Shown: positions 1-5,490, counted from the stretch's first letter. The stretch is DNA of 6,015 nt from Acidobacteriota bacterium (GCA_019239815.1 JAFAZL010000695.1:1-6015); one strand, 5' to 3'. The notes: a model not told the origin generated them from the letters alone. Numbers and translations are program-made.

Positions 1-7
1 TCTTCAT
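1..7 (-). CDS. Start of next pilus-operon gene, probably secretin PilQ (partial)
   Basis: Only an ATG and the following AAG A are in the window. The ATG (7-5) overlaps the pilP stop codon as ATGA. It is preceded by a clear Shine-Dalgarno AGGAG at 19-15 on the minus strand with a 7-nt spacer, the best ribosome site in the cluster, so a gene really does start here. In type IV pilus clusters the gene after pilP is normally pilQ, the outer-membrane secretin, often with AMIN domains in front. The identity is inferred from gene order alone, since only two codons can be read. Confidence 0.5.
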
Positions 8-606
8 TGCTGTTCTCCTGCACTGGCGTAGATTCTCTTTTGTACTTGGCGCTCGACGGGCTTGCCGAACGCATCCTTGCCCAACTCATGGAACGAAACA
101 CCGTCCATGGCAATCTTGTCGACGCGACCGTCGTAAAGCTGGTCGACTTCGCGCAGGAAGTAGGTGCGCGATTGCGGATTCGAGACGACGGCGATCATGC
201 CCGCTGAGGAGCGAACAATGCCATCCAGCCGGAGGGTGCTGACCTGCAAGCCAGCCTTACCTGGCGGAAGATTTTTGCCGGCGTTCTGATCTTTCTGGCG
301 GTTGACGAGCGACTCGAACGGGTCGCGGCGTGAGCCCTTGTCGCCTTCGCCCTGTACGCCGGCAACATCGGCGGACGACGCGGAGACGGGGACGGCTTTC
401 GGAGTCGCCGCGTTTGCGGCCTTGGCTTTGGCGGCGCCGGATGACTTGGACTTCCCGGTCTTAGACTTGGACGCAGCCTTGGCCGGCGGATTGGACGGAG
501 TGCCGGTAGCAGGGCTCGTCTGTGCCATCAAACCGGGAGCGGCGGCCAGCAAAATCCCAACAATCATCGTGTTGACAGAACGCATGTTTCTGCTCATTCC
601 GTTCAC
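4..606 (-). CDS. pilP: Type IV pilus assembly protein PilP (non-lipidated form)
   Basis: PilP is a periplasmic protein that joins the PilN/PilO inner-membrane pair to the PilQ secretin. The 200-residue product has a basic start and a hydrophobic stretch at about 13-27, which looks like a Sec signal peptide with possible cleavage after 'GLMA' (about residue 28). A disordered Ala/Lys/Ser/Pro-rich linker follows (about 30-90). The PilP signature RRDPFESL lies at 93-100, and a compact beta-rich domain (about 122-185, 'LRLDGIVRSS' to 'SFHELGKDAFGKPV') matches the PilP homology domain. The protein contains no cysteine, so it cannot be a lipoprotein like Pseudomonas or Neisseria PilP. The start is GTG at 606-604, overlapping the pilO stop by 4 nt, with AGGG 5 nt upstream; ATGs at residues 4, 8 and 14 are alternatives that would keep most of the signal peptide. 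The stop overlaps the next gene's ATG. Family identity is good; the precise start is less certain. Confidence 0.87.
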   Translation of the reverse strand: MNGMSRNMRSVNTMIVGILLAAAPGLMAQTSPATGTPSNPPAKAASKSKTGKSKSSGAAKAKAANAATPKAVPVSASSADVAGVQGEGDKGSRRDPFESLVNRQKDQNAGKNLPPGKAGLQVSTLRLDGIVRSSAGMIAVVSNPQSRTYFLREVDQLYDGRVDKIAMDGVSFHELGKDAFGKPVERQVQKRIYASAGEQQ

Positions 607-1250
607 ATTTTCCCTGCTGGCGGTGCGGCGGCGGCAGGCTTAGCAGTCGGCGCTCCCGTGTCAGCGGGCTTGGTGAAGAAAGTGGTTGCTGTAAATACTC
701 CGGTCACCGACGTGCCAGGTCGCAACGGATACTTCGCTGCTTTCTGGCTTGTGGCGTCCTCAAAATCGATGTCGCCGACGTTGATGATGCGCGAGAGTCG
801 GCTCAAACGGCCGAAGAAGTCGAGCAAGTTGAAGTACGGACCGTCGGCCTGCACCTCGAAGGGCATGTCGTAGTGATATTCGCGCGCGACGACGGGTTTC
901 GCAGTCAGGCGTCGGATCTGCACGTTCGAAGCAGAAGCCGCGCCTTCCACCAAACGAATGAATTCGTCTTGCTCCTTTTCTTCGGGAACGATCGTCTTCA
1001 GCGTCTCGAGCTGCTTCGAGAGCGCGTCCATCTGCGATTTCAACTCGCCATAACGCTGGCGATAAACCTGAAGCTGGGTGACTTCCTGGTTCAGTTGGGA
1101 GCGCTGCCGAACGGCCTTGTCAACTTCATCGCGTTCCTGCGCGATCGGCGAGAACGGCAGATAAACCCCTACCACGACCAGCACGACCGTGATGGCCACG
1201 GCCAGCAAGCACTGCATGATCACGGACATATCGCGGAGTGGGTTAGCCAT
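603..1250 (-). CDS. pilO: Type IV pilus inner-membrane protein PilO
   Basis: PilO pairs with PilN in the inner membrane to form the periplasmic part of the pilus alignment complex, which contacts PilP. The 215-residue product has a short cytoplasmic N-terminus, one membrane helix at about 11-31 and a coiled coil at about 36-87 rich in Gln, Glu, Lys and Arg. The PilO core follows: 'PEEKEQDEFIRL' near 89-100, then 'ADGPYFNLLDFFGRLSRL' near 135-152 and 'RIINVGDIDF' near 154-163, giving the usual ferredoxin-like domain. The tail (about 194-215) is Ala/Pro/Lys-rich and low-complexity. The ATG is 6 nt after the pilN stop. AAGGA lies only 1 nt before it, so coupling to pilN translation probably matters more than the ribosome site. 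Its TGA overlaps the pilP GTG. Length and architecture are normal for the family. Confidence 0.93.
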   Translation of the reverse strand: MANPLRDMSVIMQCLLAVAITVVLVVVGVYLPFSPIAQERDEVDKAVRQRSQLNQEVTQLQVYRQRYGELKSQMDALSKQLETLKTIVPEEKEQDEFIRLVEGAASASNVQIRRLTAKPVVAREYHYDMPFEVQADGPYFNLLDFFGRLSRLSRIINVGDIDFEDATSQKAAKYPLRPGTSVTGVFTATTFFTKPADTGAPTAKPAAAAPPAGKM

Positions 1251-1256
1251 GTCCTT

Positions 1257-1913
1257 TTACCCTACCTTCGCCGGCCGAGCAGCGTTGTTTGGCGGCGCTT
1301 GCGTTCCGGCACCGGCTGGTTTCGCTGTTGTCGCCGGAGCGGCCGCGCCCGGTGGCGTGATTTGCGCGGAGATCTCGAAATTAAAGGTCTGAACCGCAGT
1401 GGCCTTATCGTCTTGCTTGGATTCCTTAATCTCGATATTCGAGAAGTAGCCGGAGCGCTTCAACGCGGTGATGAAGTTGGCAACGCCATTGACTGAGGCC
1501 GAGGCGCCATCCAGGGTCAGGTTGTTGTCCTTCTTGATCATCGAGGTGAGCCAGAGATTTTCGGTGCGCGAGACAGTGCTGGCGATCTGATCGAGCAACT
1601 CCTGTCCGCCGGTGCGATCACGCTGCAACTGTTCGATGGTGTTGACGCGCTGCTGAAGGACCACTTTTTGTTTTTCAAAGGCTTCGACCTGCAGCTTCAC
1701 TTGCTCGAGGTCGGTCTTCTGCGTCTGTAGTTGCTTGATCTTGGCGTTTTCCTCGGCGAGCTGGTGCTGCCAGTTGTAGTACACGTAGCCGAGGATCAAA
1801 GCGCCAAAGAGAATGCCTGCGCCGATGAACAGAACCGGAAGGGCCGCACCCGTGTCGACGGGACGTCGCGACGCTTTGGGTTTCGCTTGTCCGAGAAGAT
1901 TTATGCGGATCAT
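1257..1913 (-). CDS. pilN: Type IV pilus inner-membrane protein PilN
   Basis: PilN is a bitopic membrane protein whose cytoplasmic N-terminus docks into PilM and whose periplasmic domain pairs with PilO. The 218-residue product opens MIRINLLG, the PilM-binding peptide; the family consensus is INLLP, and here the proline is replaced by glycine. A basic stretch (9-18) precedes one membrane helix at about 26-46. A coiled coil covers about 51-98 ('ENAKIKQLQTQKTDLEQVK'), followed by a ferredoxin-like domain at about 104-186 ('LWLTSMIKKDNNLTLDG', 'FNFEISAQI'). The last 30 residues are Ala/Pro-rich and probably disordered. The ATG lies 2 nt after the pilM TAG, so translation is likely coupled. Size and domain order are normal. 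Confidence 0.93.
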   Translation of the reverse strand: MIRINLLGQAKPKASRRPVDTGAALPVLFIGAGILFGALILGYVYYNWQHQLAEENAKIKQLQTQKTDLEQVKLQVEAFEKQKVVLQQRVNTIEQLQRDRTGGQELLDQIASTVSRTENLWLTSMIKKDNNLTLDGASASVNGVANFITALKRSGYFSNIEIKESKQDDKATAVQTFNFEISAQITPPGAAAPATTAKPAGAGTQAPPNNAARPAKVG

Positions 1914-1915
1914 GA

Positions 1916-2965
1916 CTAGTCAAAGCTCCTCAGCGCCAGGCCGACCGCGATGGCAAGCCTCGGACCCATTTCACGAATCTGGTCATCGCTGTGCTTACCC
2001 GGGTTCACCAGCACTTTTCGGAACGGATTGAGTTCTTCTACCGGCATCGCAAATTCTTCGCGGAGGAGGTCCACCAAGCCGGGGACGCGCGCTGTGCCAC
2101 CGGCAACGACGATGCGCTGAATGTTTTCGCCGCTGGCGGTCGCACGGAAAAAGTCGAAGGTCTTTTGAATTTCGAGCGTCAGGATGTCGGAAACGCTGCG
2201 AAGGATCTGCTGCTTCTGTTCGTCAGTGACGCTCGGCAGCGTGTCCCCCTTCTTCAGCCGCTCGGCGTCTTCGTAGCTAAGGTCTAATTCTTTTTGCAGC
2301 GCATCGGTAAACTGATTGCCTCCCACGCTGACGTCGCGGGTGAACAGCGGAATGCCCCCACGGACGATATTGATGTTCATAACGCTGGCGCCGATGTTGA
2401 GCAGCGCGACCGTCTGGCCCGCGTCCGGTTCATAGTTCACTTCAAAGCAGTTTTGAAGCGCGAACGCGTCGATGTCCACAACGACCGGGGTTTTGCCCGC
2501 CTGCGCGAGGACGTTCGTGTGATTCAAAATCTTGTCTTTCTTAACGGCGACCAGCAGCACGTCCATCTGCGCGTCCATCGATTCGAGCAATTGATAGCTG
2601 AGGTTCACGTCGGCGATGTCGAACGGAATATGCTGGCTGGCCTCTGAAGGAATGCGCTCGTATAACTCTTCTTCCGTCATCAACGGAAGCGGCACGCGCT
2701 TGACGATGACGGAGTGTCCGGAAACGGAGGTTGCAACATTCTTCGTTTTGATTTTTTCGGAGTCAAAAATCTTGCTGATGGCGTTGGCGACTTGCGGGGC
2801 GTCCATGATGGCGCCGTCAACCACCGTATCCTGTGCCAGTGATTCCGTGCCGAAACTGACGAGCTCGTAGCCCGCTTTGGTGGACTTCAATTCCACGGCT
2901 TTGATCGAGCTTGAGCCGATATCGAGTCCGACGAGCTGCTTGTTTTTCCCGCCAAATAACGCCAT
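1916..2965 (-). CDS. pilM: Type IV pilus assembly ATPase-like protein PilM
   Basis: PilM is a cytoplasmic actin/FtsA-fold protein that binds nucleotide and the PilN N-terminus, anchoring the pilus alignment complex next to the motor. The 349-residue product has the expected landmarks in order: phosphate-1 loop 'VGLDIGSSSIKAVEL' at 12-26; the PilM-typical 'RIPSEASQHIPFDI' at 104-117; 'VDIDAFALQN' at 163-172; phosphate-2 loop 'LLNIGASVMNINIV' at 188-201; adenosine loop 'IVVAGGTARVPGL' at 285-297; and the closing 'AIAVGLALRSFD'. Full length is typical. The ATG at 2965-2963 is preceded by AGAGG with an 8-nt spacer. It lies 34 nt after the small HTH gene and 2 nt before pilN, so it is probably the first pilus gene of an operon that starts with the HTH gene. 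Nothing is broken or unusual. Confidence 0.97.
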   Translation of the reverse strand: MALFGGKNKQLVGLDIGSSSIKAVELKSTKAGYELVSFGTESLAQDTVVDGAIMDAPQVANAISKIFDSEKIKTKNVATSVSGHSVIVKRVPLPLMTEEELYERIPSEASQHIPFDIADVNLSYQLLESMDAQMDVLLVAVKKDKILNHTNVLAQAGKTPVVVDIDAFALQNCFEVNYEPDAGQTVALLNIGASVMNINIVRGGIPLFTRDVSVGGNQFTDALQKELDLSYEDAERLKKGDTLPSVTDEQKQQILRSVSDILTLEIQKTFDFFRATASGENIQRIVVAGGTARVPGLVDLLREEFAMPVEELNPFRKVLVNPGKHSDDQIREMGPRLAIAVGLALRSFD

Positions 2966-2999
2966 TGTCGCGGCCTCTTTCCCTTTCGCCCCGCCCGAA

Positions 3000-3221
3000 T
3001 TACCGGCGCCGTACGTGCGCCTGGCTCATCTTGCGTTCCATCCAGCGGTCCAGGATCGTCTTGCGCAATTTCCAGCGATTGCCTAACTTGAATGCGGGAA
3101 TCTCGCCTTCGGTGATGTAACGGTAGAGCGTATCCGGGCTGATCCCCAGATATTGCGACGCTTGCCGCACATTCATCACTTCACGAGATTCGTTCACGAG
3201 GATCGCTACCCCAGCGCCCAT
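3000..3221 (-). CDS. Small excisionase/BldC-like helix-turn-helix DNA-binding protein
   Basis: This is a single-domain winged HTH protein of the MerR/excisionase ('HTH_17') type, probably a DNA-binding regulator. Within the 73 residues the domain begins at 'MNVRQASQYLGISPDTLYR' (16-34): helix 1 is 'VRQASQYLG' and the recognition helix is 'SPDTLYRYI'. The wing is 'EIPAFKLGNRWKLRKTIL' (40-57), followed by a basic C-terminal tail. Most family members start at the 'MNVRQ' methionine, so the real start may be the ATG at 3176-3174 (58 residues). Neither ATG has a convincing ribosome site: only CAGG precedes the first one. The gene is 34 nt upstream of pilM on the same strand, so co-transcription with pilMNOP is likely. 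A regulatory role in pilus expression is inferred from position. No phage or element genes are nearby, which argues against a true excisionase. Confidence 0.82.
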   Translation of the reverse strand: MGAGVAILVNESREVMNVRQASQYLGISPDTLYRYITEGEIPAFKLGNRWKLRKTILDRWMERKMSQAHVRRR

Positions 3222-3227
3222 TACATG

Positions 3228-3248
3228 CCTGTTGGCAAACCTGTTGGC
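3228..3248 (-). repeat. Twin 9-bp direct repeat upstream of the HTH gene
   Basis: On the minus strand the 9-mer GCCAACAGG occurs twice, separated by TTT (units at 3248-3240 and 3236-3228), giving a 12-bp period. It lies 7 to 27 bp before the upstream ATG of the HTH gene. Tandem half-sites on one face suit a small MerR/BldC-like protein that binds head to tail, so an autoregulatory operator is possible. The repeat itself is read directly; the operator role is inference. Confidence 0.45.
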
Positions 3249-3287
3249 GCACCTCTGCCGACCGCAGCGAGCTTACGGAGGTGCACC
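3246..3287 (-). promoter_or_regulatory. Leader hairpin upstream of the HTH-pilM operon
   Basis: On the minus strand GGTGCACCTC (3287-3278) can pair with GAGGTGCGCC (3255-3246), giving ten pairs including one G-U wobble around a 22-nt loop. In plus-strand RNA the same position would be a C-A mismatch, so the fold fits a minus-strand transcript. No T-run follows, so it is not a standard terminator. Its 3' arm touches the twin repeat. It would lie in the 5' leader if the promoter at 3298-3327 is used. Confidence 0.4.
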
Positions 3288-3297
3288 CCGTGAAACC

Positions 3298-3327
3298 GTT
3301 ATGACATTCCCAAGTTGAGAGGGTCAA
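3298..3327 (-). promoter_or_regulatory. Candidate sigma-70-type promoter for the HTH-pil operon
   Basis: On the minus strand a TTGACC -35-like box (3327-3322, 5 of 6 matches) is followed after 18 bp by CATAAC (3303-3298, 4 of 6). Transcription would start near 3291, leaving a leader of about 70 nt that contains the hairpin and twin repeat. The spacing is slightly long and the -10 box is mediocre, so this is only a candidate. Confidence 0.3.
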
Positions 3328-3401
3328 AGAGTATTTGTGCGCGAGTTGTACTATGTATATCGGTTCTTTCCGTTTTTTGTTGGGTATTTATGGTATGCCC
3401 T

Positions 3402-3429
3402 ACTATATCTAGCGTAGCCCCCTTCTCAG
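3402..3429 (-). promoter_or_regulatory. Second candidate promoter in the AT-rich intergenic stretch
   Basis: On the minus strand CTGAGA (3429-3424, 4 of 6) and TATAGT (3407-3402, 5 of 6) are separated by 16 bp. It lies within the most AT-rich part of the 3222-3493 gap, about 180 bp before the HTH gene. I see no gene in this gap; it appears to be a long promoter/leader region for the pil operon. Confidence 0.25.
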
Positions 3430-3464
3430 TACTACCGCTTATTGATACTTTTCCAGGTTTTTGC

Positions 3465-3480
3465 CTGTTCGCGGGAACAG
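3465..3480. promoter_or_regulatory. Perfect 6-bp-arm palindrome resembling a LexA box
   Basis: CTGTTC and GAACAG are perfect inverted arms around a GCGG centre. The outer letters fit the proteobacterial LexA pattern CTGT-N8-ACAG, and the minus strand reads TACTGT at one end. It lies 13 bp beyond the end of the PilZ reading frame and upstream of the pil operon. No U-run follows on either strand, so an intrinsic terminator is unlikely. A protein-binding site is possible, but LexA binding is not established: acidobacterial LexA sites may differ. Confidence 0.3.
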
Positions 3481-3493
3481 TAATTGTTAAGGC

Positions 3494-3907
3494 TCACAAC
3501 GCTCGCGCATTCGACCTCCACGGCTCGCATTTCCGACATCGCTCGGCGATTTTTTTGGCTTCGGTGCGCGCCAGTTCGAGAAACTCGAAACCGTAGAGCA
3601 TGCCGAGCTTGTGGCGAACGACGGCTTCCGTGATGACGCCTGTAACCGGTTATAAACGCACGACATCGCCGGGCGTGAGGGGACCTTGAATCATCGCCGA
3701 CATACCCTTTTGGCTGATTTCCACGCTGATTCCGTCAAGGCAGCTGCCGTCCTTACAGCAAACCTTGATCGGCTCACTGAATCGGTAGCGAGGATGCCGT
3801 CTGTGGGAGTTGGAATCGGCGGTCGTCGTGCCCCGCGACACACCGGAGCGGTCAGCGGTCGAGGGCATGAAACCTCGGTCGTCCTGGCGTTCGGTTGGCT
3901 TGCTCAC
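3494..3907 (-). pseudogene. PilZ-domain protein gene interrupted by an in-frame TAA
   Basis: PilZ domains bind cyclic di-GMP and control motility, pili or polysaccharide export. The frame from GTG 3907 encodes 85 residues, with a disordered N-terminus and the c-di-GMP-binding motif 'RRHPRYRF' at 36-43. 'VEISQKGMSAMI' at 62-73 corresponds to the second motif [D/N]xSxxG, here with Glu in the first position. It stops at TAA (3652-3650) right after 'PGDVVRL'. The same frame continues without a shift for 51 more residues to TGA at 3496-3494, including 'VVRHKLGMLYGFEFLEL', the last barrel strands and helix of a PilZ domain. A single base change (for example GAA to TAA) therefore splits an otherwise intact domain of about 137 residues. 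The 85-residue product alone would lack the closing strand. The GTG start has GAGGA 4 nt upstream; ATG at residue 14 is an alternative. A sequencing error, a recent pseudogene and readthrough all remain possible. The gene lies about 100 nt downstream of ubiD on the same strand. Confidence 0.8.
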
Positions 3908-3923
3908 ACGGTCCTCAACCGTG
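3907..3923 (-). promoter_or_regulatory. Hairpin presenting the PilZ gene ribosome-binding site
   Basis: On the minus strand CACGGT (3923-3918) and ACCGTG (3912-3907) are perfect 6-bp arms around the 5-nt loop TGAGG. The loop holds most of the Shine-Dalgarno GAGGA, and the last stem base is the G of the GTG start codon. The fold could modulate initiation, but a stem this short may also be coincidental. Confidence 0.3.
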
Positions 3924-3981
3924 CGTATCGGCCACTCGGTGAGACAGCTTGAATGAGGGCGTTGCGAAAAGGCGTTCTAAT

Positions 3982-4000
3982 CCGACGCGTTTGCGTTCGG
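3982..4000 (-). terminator. Weak hairpin just after ubiD, possible terminator
   Basis: On the minus strand CCGAACGC (4000-3993) pairs with GCGTCGG (3988-3982) across an AAAC loop, leaving one bulged A. It begins 8 nt past the ubiD stop codon, but only a scattered run (ATTAGAACGCCTTTT) follows, not a U-tract. It may slow or partly end ubiD transcription. Readthrough into the PilZ gene cannot be excluded. Confidence 0.2.
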
Positions 4001-4007
4001 AATTGAA

Positions 4008-5480
4008 CTAGAGGTCTAGGATCTTCCAGATCGAATCGATCTTCGCTTTGGTCTTGGCGTCCATGAGGATCTCGTCAGGCCACGGACGCGTAAATCCTTC
4101 GGTGGGCCATTTGCGCGTGGCATCGACGCCCATCTTTGAGCCGTAGTCCTGCATGCGTTGCGCGTGGTCGAGCGTATCGACGGGGCCGAGTGAAAATTGT
4201 ATGTCGCGCTCGGGGTCAAGCGCGCAGAGCGCTTTCCAGACGACTTCGCGATAGTCGTGGACGTTCACGTCGTGATCGACGACCACGATCACTTTGGTGA
4301 ACATCGCCTGACCGAGAGACCAAATCGCGTTCATGATTTTTCGCGCGTGCCCGGGGTACGACTTGCGAATCGCGACGATCATTAAATTGTGGAAGATGCC
4401 TTCGGCAGGCATCGCGACATCGACGATTTCTGGATACTGCATTTTCATCACAGGGAGAAAGACGCGCTCAACGGCGTAACCGATGTAGAAATCTTCCTGC
4501 GGCGGCGGGCCGACGACGGTTGTCAGATAGATCGGATCTTTTTTGTGGGTGATGCATTCGACGTGAAAGACGGGGAATTCGCCTTCGAGCGAATAAAAGC
4601 CGGTGTGATCGCCGAAGGGGCCTTCGGTGCGCATTTCGTTGAGGGAGACGTAGCCTTCGAGAACGATTTCGGAGTTGGCGGGAACTTCGAGGTCGTTGGT
4701 TTCGCACTTTACCATTTCGACGGGCTCGCGGCGCAGGAAGCCTGCGAACATCATCTCGTCAAGGTCGGGCGGAATCGGCAGCATTCCGGCGAGTGATGTC
4801 GCGGGATCGGCGCCGATGGCGACGGAGACGGGAATTTTCCCGTCGGGGTTGGCGGCGCGGGCGCGGCGGAAATGTTCAGCGCCGTGTTTTTGCGTCTGCC
4901 AGTGCATGCCGGTCGTGTTTTTGTCGTAGACCTGCATGCGATACATGCCGACGTTGCGCTTGCCGCTTTCGGGGTTGCGCGTGAAGACGAGCGGGAACGT
5001 GATGAAGCGGCTGCCGTCCTGCGGCCAGCATTTGAGAATCGGAAAATCGAGGAGATTCACGTGAGTGCCGGTACGGATGACTTCTTTGCAGTCGCCGTCT
5101 TTGACGCTTTTCGGGAAGAAGGAGCCGAGTTCGGCGAGCTTCGGCAACATCTTGATTTTGTCGAAGAGGCCCTGCGGCGTTTCCATCGCGAGAAAGCCGC
5201 GGATGCGATCGGCAACTTCCTCGAGCCGATCGACTTCAAAGGCGAGTTGCATGCGGCGGACGCTGCCGAACGTGTTTACGAGGAGAGGAACCCTTGAACC
5301 TTTCGGCTTTTCAAAGAGGAGCGCGGGGCCGACGCTGTTGGGCTTGCGATTGGGATCGCGCGCGATACGCTGCGTGATTTCGGTGATCTCGAGAATAGGA
5401 TCGACTTCGGCGCGGATGCGCTGGAGTTCGCCTTCTTTTTCGAGCTTTCGCACAAACTCACGCAAATCGCGATACGCCAC
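4008..5480 (-). CDS. ubiD: UbiD-family prenylated-FMN decarboxylase
   Basis: UbiD enzymes use prenylated FMN (made by a UbiX partner) and a metal to decarboxylate aromatic or unsaturated acids. The classic reaction is on 4-hydroxy-3-polyprenylbenzoate in ubiquinone synthesis; some homologues act in the futalosine menaquinone route. At 490 residues the length matches E. coli UbiD (about 497). The cofactor/metal region 'NVGMYRMQVYDKNTTGMHW' covers 176-194, with Arg181 as the likely catalytic Arg. The catalytic motif 'TEGPFGDHTGFYS' starts at 285, with Glu286 and Asp291 matching the acidic pair of the R-E-D/E site. The C-terminal 'GVDATRKWPTEGFTRPW' starts at 451. The domain looks intact. The start is GTG at 5480-5478 with GGAGG 5 nt upstream. 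An out-of-frame ATG overlaps this site. No ubiX, ubiA or mqn gene is visible, so the actual substrate is open. If the host is an acidobacterium, where menaquinone is usual, a menaquinone or aromatic-acid role is as likely as ubiquinone. Confidence 0.93.
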   Translation of the reverse strand: MAYRDLREFVRKLEKEGELQRIRAEVDPILEITEITQRIARDPNRKPNSVGPALLFEKPKGSRVPLLVNTFGSVRRMQLAFEVDRLEEVADRIRGFLAMETPQGLFDKIKMLPKLAELGSFFPKSVKDGDCKEVIRTGTHVNLLDFPILKCWPQDGSRFITFPLVFTRNPESGKRNVGMYRMQVYDKNTTGMHWQTQKHGAEHFRRARAANPDGKIPVSVAIGADPATSLAGMLPIPPDLDEMMFAGFLRREPVEMVKCETNDLEVPANSEIVLEGYVSLNEMRTEGPFGDHTGFYSLEGEFPVFHVECITHKKDPIYLTTVVGPPPQEDFYIGYAVERVFLPVMKMQYPEIVDVAMPAEGIFHNLMIVAIRKSYPGHARKIMNAIWSLGQAMFTKVIVVVDHDVNVHDYREVVWKALCALDPERDIQFSLGPVDTLDHAQRMQDYGSKMGVDATRKWPTEGFTRPWPDEILMDAKTKAKIDSIWKILDL

Positions 5481-5485
5481 TCATT

Positions 5486-5490
5486 CCTCC
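5486..5490 (-). promoter_or_regulatory. Ribosome-binding site fixing the ubiD GTG start
   Basis: The minus strand reads GGAGG, then AATGA, then GTG. The 5-nt spacing suits the GTG. The ATG inside the spacer is only 1 nt from GGAGG and in another frame, so GTG is the real start of the decarboxylase. Confidence 0.75.

Noticed and set aside
1675..1923. Minus-strand frame overlapping the start of pilN, Arg/Ser-rich
   Set aside because: It is an alternate-frame shadow of pilN, whose frame is supported by family motifs and by the 2-nt junction with pilM.
3000..3221. Reading the HTH protein as a phage excisionase marking a mobile element
   Set aside because: No integrase, attachment-site repeats or element genes are visible, and the gene is closely joined to the pil operon. 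The fold is shared with ordinary small regulators.
3465..3480. Intrinsic terminator for the PilZ gene
   Set aside because: The stem is good, but neither strand has a U-tract after it.
3315..3596. Plus-strand open frame of 93 codons, Cys/Phe/Val-rich
   Set aside because: It begins at TTG with no ribosome site, and its hydrophobicity comes from the T-rich intergenic DNA. Its 3' half lies antisense to the conserved PilZ C-terminus.
4008..4019. CTAGA-GG-TCTAG inverted repeat at the ubiD stop
   Set aside because: It lies within the last codons and stop of ubiD. The stem is only 5 bp with a 2-nt loop that cannot form as a hairpin in RNA, so it is probably chance.
4389..4796. Long plus-strand open frame opposite ubiD (and others at 4872-5297 and 5065-5715)
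   Set aside because: These are antisense shadows of a highly conserved decarboxylase with strong GC-rich codon bias. Their products have no recognisable domains.
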